Positions 36,794-49,391 of a DNA stretch of 64,000 nucleotides are shown piece by piece. Below the pieces are notes generated by a model, which ran no database searches, was not told where the DNA came from, and was given only the letters and a program-made list of their open reading frames with translations. The translations under genes and the position numbers were made by a program. This DNA comes from Chamaecrista fasciculata (taxonomy: Eukaryota; Streptophyta; Magnoliopsida; Fabales; Fabaceae), in assembly GCA_003254925.1 (NCBI GenBank), contig QANZ01022950.1:32291-96290 (forward strand), given 5' to 3'. Each line of letters opens with the position of its first letter. Position 1 is the first letter of the stretch.

Positions 36794-39700
36794 CTAGTAA
36801 CTTCTGCCCCAGTATGTCCATTTTTTAGCGGGCTTTCCTGATGCAAAGCACTTAGTACCTAACAGAAAATAACCAAAAACATGTTTTCATAAGCAATATT
36901 AACAGCAATTGATCGCAAATTATGCAAGCAAGTGCTTAATTGTAAAATATAGTTACACAACGAGTGCCAGTTAGCTAAACCATTCTTTTTGGCTCCAAAA
37001 AAGTACAGAAGCACAAACTTGTCTACAATATGTATTGACAACTTCATTGTCAATTCAAAAAACATACACAAACAAGAGGAGACAAACATTACCACGCCAC
37101 GTACAGGGAGCTCAGCTACAATTACAAATCTAGTATTCATTGCTCAATATCTTACAATTGCAACAATATTACACTATTTGCATTAAGGAGCCACTACGAG
37201 ATTAAAATAGATGTGATTTGGTGAAGTTTAACAAGGTTTTAACAATCGGATTGGTCATTGAATTGATCGATATACTAGTTCAAAGTTCAATAATTCAATC
37301 GAAGTCAGGCCTATGATAATTAGATATTAAATTGTTAGTCTTTGAACAACTCTTCATTTTTTTAGTGATTTCAATTTCTAATGGTATTAATGTTTTTAAA
37401 ATTAAGATTATCAGCAATTATATGTTTGATATTCCAAAATACTTCAAAATTTGGATTTAAAGCACTTAATTTAATATTTTGTACCAAAAAAATCATAAAA
37501 CAACATCATTTTTAGCCAGGAGCTTAAAAAAAAGAATCTTGAACCAGTTCAATCACCCAACACAACTGGTTTTCTGATCCTTTCCTGGTTTTTTTATCGG
37601 GGTGGTTTTTTGGGTGGTTTTTTTGGTTCTTTTGAATCGGACAAGGAAGCAATTCCCAGTTGAACCGACAGGTCTAGTCCAATTTTGAGAACTATTTAAG
37701 TTTTGTGACAAAATAAATAACTTCAAAATTCATGGAAAATGGCCTGCCAATTTGATAAACTTCAAAGAAAAAAATGACAAAATACAAATAAAAACATGAC
37801 CGAAACATCAATATCATGTACAAGTAGGACAAGAATGCTTCTGAATAAGCATGAGAAATCAAATGAAATAAACTGGCTAGTCAAGTGTCCATACCTAAGG
37901 CTAACTTCATATAATATAACCCAATAAACATTGTACAATAAGCCAAACTTCTCTTAATATCCTTTTGAGCTAGAACTAGAGTAATTCCTAATACTACTGT
38001 TATCAAATAGCAATTCAAATTGTGAATCAAAGGTAATTTTCTCATTATAAATTGTATTGATTAGGAAGGTTCACAAACACAATAAAAAATAATTTGAGAT
38101 TGTTCATATAAATGACTTGTATATCTAGATATTGAACAGACATTAAAGATTAGGTAGATCTGTCCTGTCCGTGCACTTGGTATATGAAGAGCGATGAAGG
38201 CATTAACAGCAATATAAATTCGAACACACAAAAAATTAAATGAATAAATTTCATCATTTGAATTCAACATTAATAACAAACAGACAAGAGTGAAAGGAAT
38301 GTTACCTTCTGGGAGTTCAGGTTGATCAAATGGACTACAAAGGGTCTTAGCTGCTCCCATCTCACCCTTTGTCCTTGCTTTCACATCTACTTCGACCGGC
38401 TGATGCATTACAGATGAAAACGGTTATCAAGGAAAACAAAAAACCTAATACAAGTATAAAATGGCCAGAAATAACACCTTTACATGCTATTATGACATAG
38501 AAAGTTCAATACTAAACAACAGTGGCTAACTGATAGCTAATAGCAGAAAGCCACAGCAACAAGATAAAAGCTTGATTCACATACATGTACAGATAAGAGG
38601 GGAAGTATTTTCAAATTCAAAACGAGTCAACCTCTTATGTACACACGTGCGCGCGCGCGCACACACACACACATATATATCAAACAACCCATAGCATAAG
38701 AGTTTTAAGTAACATTACTTCCAAAAACAATGCTTATTTCTGCAGTCTCACAGTACGATCAAAGACAATAAATTTCCTTTCCTACTAAGGTTGGCCAAGA
38801 TTATATAAAAAAGCGTAAACTACACAAATAATTCCAACATAATGCAAATCTCAGAAACCTTCATCAAGAAGACATCTGGAACTAAAATTTATAACTAACT
38901 ACACACAGTCCATACCTCTTCGTCACACCAGGGAGCTAAGATCATTTTCCGTTGGTTCAATGCTTCAACAAATTCATCCCAAGTATGTACAACCTGAATG
39001 CAAGCATCTCGCTTCTGTTTTGCAACATCAAAAAGGTTCTGTTGAATATCATTCAGCAATCCTTTGACTTTCTCAACCAAATCATCCCTAGGTAAGTCTG
39101 TTTTTGCACCATTATCACGTCGAACAGCTCTCACCTGTACAATATTGGAAGATATGTAATTGCTGTACATTGACAAACTAACAGCTTAGAAGAAAGAAGA
39201 CACATCCAAGAGTCTGTGTAACAGTAGGAAAAGATTGATGACCTGGTTATTAGCCAAGTCCTTTGGTCCAATTTCAATCCTTAGAGGAACACCTTTCATT
39301 TCCCAGTGTGAATATTTCCAACCAGGAGAATAGTTATCTCTTAAGTCTGACTCAGCACGAATACCTGCTTCACACAAAGTATTCACAGTTGCAGAACAGG
39401 CATCAAAAATACCTTGAGTATCAGCATCTTTATAAGGCACAGGAATTACAACGACTTGGACTGATGCTACTTTAGGTGGCAGCACCAACCCTTTGTCATC
39501 CCCGTGAACCATCACCATCACCCCAATCTGTATACAAAGACAAGAAAAATAAACACCTACTAATGTACAGGAATTTTCCAATGCAATTATGTTCTAGAAA
39601 TCAGAACTTACGGTTCGAGTACTATAGGCCCATGAGTTCTGCCAGACCATTGCTTTCTCTCCTTTCTCATTTTCAAAGTTTATCTCAAACATTTTAGCAA

Positions 39701-42257
39701 AATTTTGGCCAAGACAATGAGAAGTAGCACCTTGTATTCCACGACCGGTGTTTGGAATAAATGCCTAGAATATAGTACATTACAAATTAACAAACAAAAT
39801 TTTCACAATTAAGCAACAGATCAATCCTCATGCAAACATGTGAGGTTCATACCTCAACACTGGTAGTGTAAAGTCCACCAGCAAACTTCTCCAGCTCACT
39901 TTTTTTACCCTTTATAACAGGAACTGCCAAATATTCTTCATATATGCGCCTATACAATTCCAGTACCTCAAGCACCTAAGACAAATATGTTCAAAAAGTA
40001 GTGGTTATGTAATAAAAAAAACATGTATTACGGTACATGAGCAGTGGGGCAGCACCACTGAGAAAAATTAGCGAAAAAGAAAATTCTAATAAGTGAGAAT
40101 GAAGTGGGTTGAAATCCTAATTTCCAAAAACTTGGTTGCATAATTCATTACATGTAATTAGTTAAACTAAAATTAGCCCTTATCCCAATTACTTGAAGTC
40201 AACCAAATTGAGTTCATATCTAAAACTGATTCAAATCATATCAATCTTATAAGTACACTGCCATCTAACCATTTGATATTGAATTTAAGACCATTGATGT
40301 AATAAAAGCACCATACCTCCGCATCTGCCTCTTCCTTTGTTGCAAAAGCAGTATGCCCTTCCTGCCAAAGAAACTCACGGCTCCTGTAATTAAAATATGT
40401 ATTAAGACCAATAATAGACAACAAACAATCATCTATGACTCGGAATCACTATAAACTAATGTGCATGATAGGATTTGTTACTGAAGGTAAATTAAAGCAA
40501 TGATGCTTAATATATCCATTTCTTTATTTCTTTCAAAGTTTAATATTCAAAAACATCAACAATTACGTTTTGCAAAAGGGTTTCATGATGACCAATTAAC
40601 TATCAATGAAACTTCAACTAAAATGAAAATATTCATGATTAGAAAGCATTTAAAAAAAAACCTAAAAGGCTCAAAATTCCAAGCGTGGATATCAGTGTTT
40701 AAAATAAATCACTACTTTCTAAGCATCTTAATTTTGTCATTTAAGTTTTGAAGTAGCCAACACATCAAGATGCAACATGGAAAAAAGGAAAAACTACCAG
40801 AAAAAAGGGAGTTATGTAACACCTGATGAATGGTGTAGGATTACTAAACTCCCATCTAACAACGTTGCACCACTGATTAAGTTTCAAGGGCAAATCACGA
40901 TGCCCCCTTATCCACTTAGAGTAGTATGGATACATGACAGTCTCACTAGTCGGGCGAATAGCAATAGGAATTTCTAAATCACTTTCTCCAGACTTCGTCA
41001 CCCAAGCAACCTGGCAAAAGCCAAAGAGAATACTAGTATAATAGTAAGTTTCTGAAATGAACATGTACTTCCAGAAAGCAGTCAAAATTCAGCATATATG
41101 AGACATATATGTTACTAAACAACCAAAAACCAATGACTAAACAAGCATCTTTCACAAGTAGACCAATATAGAAGATATTAAGGCAGATTCTTTCCAATAT
41201 GTAAATTAAGGTTACCTAATTTTAAACCAAGTAAAAATAACTTAAACACAATCTTAATAAATAAAAATCCACCTCTGGAGCAAAGCCCTCAACATGATCC
41301 TTCTCCTTTTGCAAAACGCCGGGAGACACAAATAAAGGGAAGTAGCAGTTCTTGACTTTCATTTTCTTTATCTCTGGATCAAAGAACGCCTGCAAATTGA
41401 TTTTGAAAGTTGAAACAGTAGAATACAAGAAACCTAAACTTCGGAAAGCTAAGAAGAAATATGTCTAGAAGAAATCAATTTCCATGTTTGAGGAACTGGA
41501 GCTTCCTCTAAACTACACCTGGTAAAAGTTGAAAGGACTCAGATATGTACTCCTCACATACTACATCTTATTGAAGGAAGTTTCGGTAAATTATACACCA
41601 GTGCATTTACCATTTTATCTAGAACAATCTTTAGATTATATGTTTAACCAATATTAGATTCAGCAAAGGACATGAAATGAATTTAAAAACTCACTTGCAT
41701 GACCTCCCAGATTGACATTGCCCACGGCCTTAGAATATAGCAACCAGAGATATCATAGTACTCAATCATATCCCCATTGACAACTACCTGTCACATCACA
41801 TCAAACGGAAGTTAAACCGGAAACTGCTGACAAAAATCAAATCATCAGATTTATCCAAAAGACGAAGTCAAACAGCATAACACCAAACTCTCACAATATA
41901 CTACTACTGAAATTGTAACTATTCGCAAAGCTAACACATTGAAACAAAGATCCCATCAGATCAGGATGAGCACGTTAGCCTAAAAAACATAATTGGTGAA
42001 ATTTTGAAACAAGTACCTCAGAGTACCACTCCCCAAAGTTCTCTGCCTTACGATTTGAAAGCCCTAAACCCGTCTCTTTCTTCACCTCCTTCTTCTTCCC
42101 ACCTGTGTAGCCAATTATAGGAAACATGTACCACTCGCAATTGGAGACTAAGATGAGGAAAGAAAAAGAACGACAGGAAGAAACACTAACCGGATTGTTT
42201 TGCAGTGGGCTTGTTGGTAGGCTTGTTAGTAGGCTTGTTAGCTTCACCTCCGGCCAT
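36794..42257 (-). CDS. Proline--tRNA ligase, cytosolic (class II, archaeal/eukaryotic type)
   Basis: Twelve exons, high to low: 42257-42191, 42102-42017, 41787-41695, 41389-41273, 41010-40823, 40383-40317, 39975-39853, 39764-39612, 39527-39243, 39134-38916, 38399-38306 and 36858-36794, giving 518 residues. The enzyme charges tRNA-Pro with proline using ATP. Visible class II landmarks are RPTSET (140-145), the motif 2 region [20 protein letters not shown] (173-192) and [12 protein letters not shown] (about 301-312). The C-terminal extension ends [13 protein letters not shown] with the terminal Tyr typical of eukaryote-like ProRS. There is no transit peptide; the N-terminus has a short NKPT repeat. 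A 5' UTR intron (acceptor at 42281, donor near 42370) is likely. From memory it is the At3g62120 orthologue. The last intron (36859-38305, 1.4 kb) holds nothing coding. Confidence 0.95.
36859..38305 (-). other. Last ProRS intron (1.4 kb)
   Basis: Mostly AT-rich. 37230-37690 carries diverged 'gaaccagttcaatc / ccagttgaaccgacagg' repeat sequence similar to that near 6900 and 50600. No reading frame is supported. Confidence 0.5.
38636..38680. repeat. Alternating purine-pyrimidine tract in a ProRS intron
   Basis: ACACACGTGCGCGCGCGCGC is followed by (AC)n and (AT)n, giving over 40 bases of strict purine-pyrimidine alternation. The (GC)n core flanked by (AC)n is the classic Z-DNA-prone composition. 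Confidence 0.8.
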
Positions 42258-42280
42258 CCTGAATCTCCACCTAAAAGACC

Positions 42281-42550
42281 GAACAAATGTAGATCAAATC
42301 AACCATAAACAATACTGTTCAGTAAGAGCATCTGAATAAAATGCAAACAAAAACTCAGATACCTGTTGCAAATACGCCGGAGGGGAAGCAGATGGCTGTC
42401 AATGAAACGAGCGTATACGATGGCAATTGTGGCGTCAGTTCCACGACCACTAAGCTAATTGGCTTTGGAATTCGGCGGCTAGGTTTTGAGAATCGAAGTG
42501 ATACTCCTTTTTTGGAACAATAAGTGATAAGTGATACTTTAATTAATTTA
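42281..42550 (-). other. ProRS 5' UTR intron, leader exon and promoter-proximal DNA
   Basis: On the minus strand, TTGCAACAG|GTATCTG (near 42370) and TCTTTTAG|GTGGAG (near 42280) define a likely leader intron; the leader exon extends up to about 42500. The foldback element at 42551 begins directly upstream, so the core promoter must be short or overlap the element. Confidence 0.45.
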
Positions 42551-43636
42551 GGCCAAAATGCGAATTTGATCCTATAACTTTTCTCCAGGTCCCAAATAAG
42601 TCCTATATATTTTTTTGTCTTGAATTTGGTCATGTATCTTTGCTCCAGGTCCCAAATCAATCCTATATCTATTTTTGTCCCAGTTTTGGTCCCATATGTT
42701 TTGAAAACATCCCATCGTTAGTCCTCTGTCGATTTTAAATTACACTTTAGTCTTGATTACTTCAAGTCCCTTTCACTTTAGTCCCTGATTATCAAAATGA
42801 AAGTGAAAGAGCATCCTAAAGATTCTCAAACCTAATATTTTGGTCGCTAATCCATGAATTTTTCATAAAATGGAATATAAATGCAAAAACAACACAAATT
42901 AAAGCAATTAACAGAGGGACCAAAACTAAAAATGAAAAAATTTAAAAACCACCGAAAAATGTACGGCAAAAAACTCATTCAAAAACCCCAATCCTCACTG
43001 AAATCTCACTTAAATAATTGGAGTCAAATACTTTAAGAAAAAAAATTTTAAAATCCAAACTTTCTTCTATCACCTCCCTCCTCAAAAGTTTAGATTTTCG
43101 AAAAAAGAAATTTAAAACATTTGAAGATGATTATTTGAGTAAGATTTTAGTGAGGATTGAAGTTTTTGGATGAGTTCTTGAGTTTCTCAGCGATTTCTGT
43201 ACGTTTTCCGGTGAGTTTGAGCCGTTTTCTAGGAGGTTTTAAATTTTCTGCGTTTTTCAGTTTTAGTCTCTCTGTCATTTGCTTTAATTTGTGTTGTTTT
43301 TGCATTTCTATTCCATTTCATGAAGAATTCATGGATTATGGACAAAGATGTAAGATTTGATAATTTTCAGGGATGCTCTTTTACTTTCATTTTGATAGTC
43401 ATGAACTAAAGTGAAAGGAACTTGAAGTTTTTAAGACTAAACTGTAATTTAAAATGGACGAAGGACTAATGGTGGGAGGTTTTCAAAACATATGGGACCA
43501 AAACTGAGACAAGAAAAGATATAGGACTAATTTGGGACCTGGAGCAAAGATACAAGACCAAATTCGAGACAAAAAAAGTTATAGGACTGATATGGGACCT
43601 AGAGCAAAGTTATAGGACTAAATTCGCACTTTGGCC
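42551..43636. mobile_element. Foldback Mutator-like element, family 5
   Basis: Starts GGCCAAAATGCGAATTTGATCC and ends GGACTAAATTCGCACTTTGGCC. Flanking 9-mers ATTAATTTA (42542-42550) and TTTAATTTA (43637-43645) agree at 8 of 9. The arms contain repeated 'ctccaggtcccaaat' modules, and the inverted repeat continues almost to the centre near 43090, so nearly all 1,086 bp can fold back. It encodes nothing recognisable. Confidence 0.8.
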
Positions 43637-43824
43637 TTTAATTTATTTTTTATTTTAATTTTAATTTAATAGTGACACCCTGTTGCTTGTTAACGCTTCA
43701 GTTACTCTGTCCGATCTCTGACTTGACGTGCCTTCTCGTCTTCTAAGTCAAACATTATTATTTCGCAACGCCAGAAATGATAAAAAANATTTATAAAAAA
43801 ATAAATATCATTATTTAAAAAAAA

Positions 43825-44334
43825 GGTTAAAGGTTCATTTTGGTCCTAAATGTATGCCCTAATGTTCATTTTGGTCCATTATGTTTCAAAATTTTCATGG
43901 TCCTAAATGTTTGTAAAATGTTTCATTTTAGTCTCAAATTATTGAATTTGGTCATATTTCTCTTTTCTCTCGTTTCTAGTTCAAAGGACTTGTTAAGTGG
44001 AACTCGTGGCTCTGAATTCGTCACATTCGAATTTGAAACAAGAGATATATGATCAATTTTACTTGTTTGACCATGAAACAAATAGTCTACTTTTAAGACT
44101 GATTTGACCTCGTTTGCTGACAATCCCAACTGAATAGAGAAAATACTCTTTAAGAACAATATGTAGCTCTAAACGCATCATGTTTGAACTTGAAAAGAGT
44201 CATATTCAATAGTTTGGACCAATATGTAGCTCTAAACATTTTGCCAACATTTAAGACCAATTTGAACATTTTGAAACATAGTGGACCAAAATGAACATTA
44301 GGACATACATTTAGGACCAAAATGAACCTTTAAC
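43825..44334. mobile_element. Non-autonomous Mutator-like TIR element, family 6
   Basis: Starts GGTTAAAGGTTCATTTTGGTCC and ends GGACCAAAATGAACCTTTAAC. Perfect 9-bp repeats TAAAAAAAA lie at 43816-43824 and 44335-44343. The interior shares phrases with 10199-10662. A single N lies just outside at 43788. Confidence 0.75.
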
Positions 44335-44343
44335 TAAAAAAAA

Positions 44344-45552
44344 TAATGAATTGGTCCTGTAAATTAAGGGTCATGTAATATCTTTTTTTCTATAAGCATC
44401 AAACCATAGATTATTACATGCTTATAGCAAAGTTACACCCTGTTGCTTGTAAATTAATACATAAAATTTTTTATCATCATTAAGGGTCATGCAATATCTT
44501 TTTTTCTATAAGCATCAAACCGTAGATTATATTTTAGACAAGCCAACAAATCAGAGAATTCAAAACTAATAAAATAGAAGAATAAATTGTAGACATTATT
44601 AAACTAAAGAGACAACATGCGGTATAAGTTATAACTAATCGATGTGGAAGATATCAAAAGGATGTACATCATTATCGATCTTAATGATCTCAACAAAACA
44701 TTTACTATTATTAATGTTTACCATAAGAGAAATCACCTTCACCTAAGTAAATACCACAAATTCTGCCATATATTTATTTAATAGTAGATCGAGAAGAGAT
44801 CAGAAAAGATTAAAAAAAAACGCACCAAATAAGGAGATTGAACCATATTTAAAAAGAAACCACAACCAAACAAGGGACATTGTGAAACCACCACCAAACA
44901 GGAGATTTGAGTTTATTTGATTGAAGGGAATGAAGGAAACAACGAAAAGTAAAGAAAATTACCATGAAGGAGTTGCAAATACGCTGCAACTTCTTGCAAA
45001 TACGCTGCAACTTCCCCAGTAAACAAGATCAAAAGGAAGAAGAAGCAGCAGTAGAGTGGAGAGAAGGGAGAGAAGGCGTAATCTTAGGATAACAAAAGAA
45101 TAATTTACTCGTTTATTCAAGGTCCCCGCGTCTCAAACACTTGCAAATCATCTACAATCTACAATATCTAAGTAATTTAAATATTTAATAGAACCATCAG
45201 CAATCAATAACGCTATAAAAGAAATAAATATAAATTAACAGAAATCCTTTATTGCTCGGTAATAAAAATTGATGTCATGTAAATTACGAGAAAAGGAAAA
45301 AAAATCTCTAATGGTCATTCAAAAAACTTTGGTCACAATTGTATAGATGTTTCTCGGAGAACAAAATCATCGGGAGGAGGCACAAGGCAAGCGTTCAGGT
45401 GACATGAAATTTGCAGCATCAACATTGCATTTCATAAATCATCTAAACAAAGCTTCTTCTCTTCACCAGCAAAAGAAAGAATAGAAATCAAATACCCTGC
45501 TGATCGGAAGATTCATCTCCCAAAACCCTTTGGATGTAAGGGGGTATATATG
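44344..45552. other. Intergenic region between ProRS and SEC23-like genes
   Basis: Contains a direct repeat of about 48 bp (44366-44413 and 44481-44529, 'gggtcatgtaatatcttttt') at a 115-bp offset. It also has a tandem pair TTGCAAATACGCTGCAACTTC (44974-45015). The right part contains the SEC23-like 3' UTR. No gene seen. Confidence 0.55.
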
Positions 45553-48500
45553 TTAGCTAAGTTCTGGAGGTACCACTTTCAAACCTTTCATCCACTCACA
45601 GCAACTAGGATCATCAAAGTGAATAAAACTGCTTTTCAGCTTTGTACGCTGCTCTGATGTCAATGACCTAAGTTGTGGGAATCTTGCCTCCTGAAGGGGT
45701 TAAATTATTCCACATGTAAGCATATAAGGTAAGAGCAACTTTGACAACTTGTTTTAATTTAAATCAGTCCTCAATACATAAGATATACACTGAACTTGCC
45801 AGCAGAGCAGTCTCAGGCATTTCAAAGCGAAGAACCTATGAGATGTTACTTACCTGCTCATAAGGAGGATCCTTGTGCGCAGGTATGAGACGAGAAACAA
45901 AATATCGGGCCTGTGAGCTACCCTCCTGAATTCAATATAAAATATATATTACAATTTAACTTCTAAGCAGGAGTTGGAAGAGGGAGATATGCAGAGGAAA
46001 ACATGTGAACTGAGAAGAAAACCAACCTTGAATGCAAGGATACGTGGAGCTGGAAAACGCAATTCTGTAAGCTCCTCAGCCAAAGTCCGGCAAGCAGCTA
46101 AAGCAGCAGCACTTCTTCCTTCATCAGCAGCAAGTTCAGCACCCTAAAATCCACCAATTAAAAAATTAATTTCAAGATAATTAGAGATGATTAGCTCACA
46201 AAAAAAAAAGAAAAAAGAATCCAAGATGATTAAAAATAAAAACAAAAACCAAAAAAAAGAACGAAATCCATATTTCAAGTTAGCAGTTAGCTCTCATCAA
46301 TCATGGTTGGATATTTTTCTTGTATTAAGTACTGTCATACAGCCTAAAGGAATCAACAGGACAGTGTATTACAACAACACCTTACCATGGGGAAAAGAGG
46401 GAGGAAGTACTGACCCTGCAATCTAATACCCTCTTATCTTATGGTAAAAAAAACAAGGACAACTCAAACCTTCCCTTATACCATGGGACCAATGTCTGCT
46501 TGGGACAAAAATCACTCAATCGGATCCAAATATAGTTTCTGGGATCCATGTTTCATGATAAAAGGATCATTAAACGTCAAGTTCATTAACATTAAAAATT
46601 CTTATTCTAGAATTTGATACAAGTTAAAGGAAGCTAATTTCAAAATGCCACATGGGGCTTCAGGGAAACCAATGTGAGAAGGTCATTTGCAAGCATAACT
46701 TACAAAAGACAGGAGAGAAAGTGGAGCAACTAAGATTGAATAAGGTTAGCAGTGTAGCAATCCCAGCAAAAAACAAAAACTGGAGAACATAAAAAATAAA
46801 AGGATAAAATAAACTATAAGCAATGTTTCTGCAATACCAAAGTTCCATGTTAAAACAGAAAGAGGATACTAGGTGGCATACCAACCAAATGAAGACATCA
46901 GTGCCATGGTCAAGAACAACAGCAGAATCAGACTGCATAGCAAGATCGTAAGCCGGTAGCTCTTCAAATGTTCCCCCCTCCCTGTGCATTAAACAACGAG
47001 GAGCAACCATTCGGAGTGACAGATCAAAGGATGCATTGAGAAACAGCTCCCGCAGCACAGACCGCTCATCTTCATGACCAATAATGCTTCCCAACAGTGG
47101 TCCTCTTTTAAGATGGAAAAGGATCTCAGGTAGGAGAGATAACTCCTTGGGGAATCGGTAAAATTTTGACTTGGGTAATTGGGAGCCAAATTTCATAGCA
47201 ATATCATTGATTCTTTCATCTACAGTCGCTCGCATGTCAACTGCGTCTACACTGTTTTTGGCCCGTAACAGAGTCCTCTTTGCGATGAGGACAGCTGCCA
47301 CTTCATCTTGAACACTCTCAAGATAAGCTGAAATACTATCCACAGTTGGCAGTCTAACAGTAATTACCCTTGAAACATCAGCCTGATACACATTTGAATA
47401 CTGAATTGCAAACTGGAAAAATACACTATCACTTTTGATATCTCCTTTTGTTTCCATCGAGAGAGAAAAGCCTTGAGTTTCTTCAACACTAAGCATTTGA
47501 ATATAAAGAGCAGTGTCATTTTTAAAGGATTCATGGGTATCAACATGTGCCTCATCACCAGGACCCACAACTTGAGTTATGAGAATATCACCTGACGTGC
47601 GTAATTCCAACAAACCATGAGAACCTGCAGCCCTGGCAGATGCCCTTTGCAAATTAACACCAAAAGCTTCCCCAAAATCATCATGGAGAACCAAAACACC
47701 ACCAGATGCTTTTGCAAGAGGCTGCAAAATGGGAACTCTGACAGGGCATGTTCCAGCACATAAAATGTCCACCACGGTGTTGTGACGATGGGCCTCGCGG
47801 CCTAGATTCTCCATCCATTTCAATGCTGTCTTTTCCATATGAGGATAATTAGGATGACTAAAAGAGTGAGGAACAGATCCAGGGCCATAAGTGTTGGGTC
47901 CTCCAGCACAGACAATAATTCTACTATTGCCCCCTGACCTTTTAACCACCCCTCGGGACAGTTCTGCAGAAGGTCCCTGAATGATACCAAGAGCAACCTC
48001 AACAGCAGTACCGAGACACCGATCTCGGGAAGCTTCAGGCGTGTTCAACTTGTATGGCCTCAATGATGAAAATATGGCATGTGCTACAGGAAGTGAAGCA
48101 TGCATTGGTGACAAGTATATACCAGTGCCATAAATTAATGCTTTTAAGGATTCTTGAGTTGGCGATTTGTCCCCAGGAAGCACATCAGCAGATGCCACTG
48201 ACTCCTCTGAGAAGTCATAAACCGACACAGTACGGCCGTATAGTACAATGCCTATTCTTGTTGTAGGGGGAAGTGAATCAACAAAAGCATGTAGCGAGCT
48301 TTGTAGATGGTGTAGGTGAGGTTCATCTAAACATTCATCAATCACAAGAACAATTGGTGCAGACATTCTTGAATCCGAAACTGGAACAAAACCAGGTCTC
48401 TTATTCCCGGTTTGAACATAATCAACCATAGGTGATGATAGTTCTGGAAATCTGCGAAGGTCTTCCTTGCTGGGAGCAATGTACTCACCATCACTGCCAT

Positions 48501-49391
48501 TTAGTTTCCGACATATCACACACTGCCACTGGCCTGATCCAAGCAATATGTTGCAATAGATGTTTGCATAAGCTCCACAGCTTTGGCAACGATGTGGGTC
48601 ACGCTGTATTACTTGAGGGCCTCCTGAGACCTCCTTCCCAGGAGAGACAAGTGCCCCAAAACCCAAACTTGGAACATTAGCTAGTTTCTTCTGTTTCAGT
48701 ACCTACTTAATAAATGGAAAGAAAAAGGTCAAACCAAAAAGTGTCTTTAAAACGTTGAACAAGAAGAATCTCCCATGAATAGTGACCAAATCATTCCGCA
48801 TGGCAAACTAAATTGCAACAATGCACCAAATACAGGTGCTTACGAAACAGACAATTCTCAACACTAAAATCCACTATTCCACTCCATGATTAAAAGTTAT
48901 AATATACAATAGTATACCTTATTAGCTGAGAAAAGGACAAATGAAGACTCCTCAACAGGAACTTGGTCTTCTAAATTAAAAGAAACTTGGTGCTGCAGCT
49001 CCGCAGATCCGTTTGAAAATTGAGGTGGTGATGATGTTGGCAAAGATGAGCCCGAAGATAAAGCAACTGGCTGAGGTGACGCAGGTGATGTGCGAAAAGG
49101 AACAGCGGCTGGACGAACAGGTGAAGTAAAAACAGGAGGTCCAGGAGGGGTGCTCAAATGAGGAACATGACTACCCGTTTTAATGCCATTGGCTGGTGAT
49201 AAAACGTTTGGGGTTTTGATGGAAGGCGAGGAAGCCTGATCTTGCTGTAATTTCGGTGGAGGAAATCTAGGTGCTGCTGCGAAACCAGGAGGGAGAATTG
49301 GACTTTTCTCAGGGAAAGGACTCTGTCTATCTGGGTTTGAAGGGGGAATAGTGAGGGAGGACCCAACATCTGGCTGTGTTGGGTTAGCCAT
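45553..49391 (-). CDS. SEC23: SEC23-like COPII coat protein
   Basis: Five exons: 49391-48918, 48702-46882, 46143-46027, 45925-45854 and 45690-45553, giving 873 residues. Sec23 is the inner COPII coat subunit and Sar1 GTPase activator in ER-to-Golgi vesicle budding. Residues 1-158 are a Pro/Ser-rich disordered N-terminus, unusual for Sec23 and typical of a plant-specific branch. A zinc finger follows (CQSC and CVIC, with Cys at 197, 200, 219 and 222), then a trunk domain (APIVLVIDECLDEPHLHHLQ onward), beta-sandwich, helical domain and a gelsolin-like end containing LDHGTDVFIWLGAELAADEG. The C-terminus is KGLKVVPPELS. A 5' UTR intron is likely (donor TTTGAG|GTACGT near 49991). From memory it is the At4g01810 orthologue, next to SECA1 and ABCB genes in Arabidopsis. 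Confidence 0.92.

Noticed and set aside
46660-46881. Extension of the SEC23-like frame past 46882 (VCHLVSSFCFN...)
   Set aside because: The frame runs into an intron. The donor TTG|GTATGC at 46882 and the next exon GAELAADEG restore the known Sec23 C-terminus.
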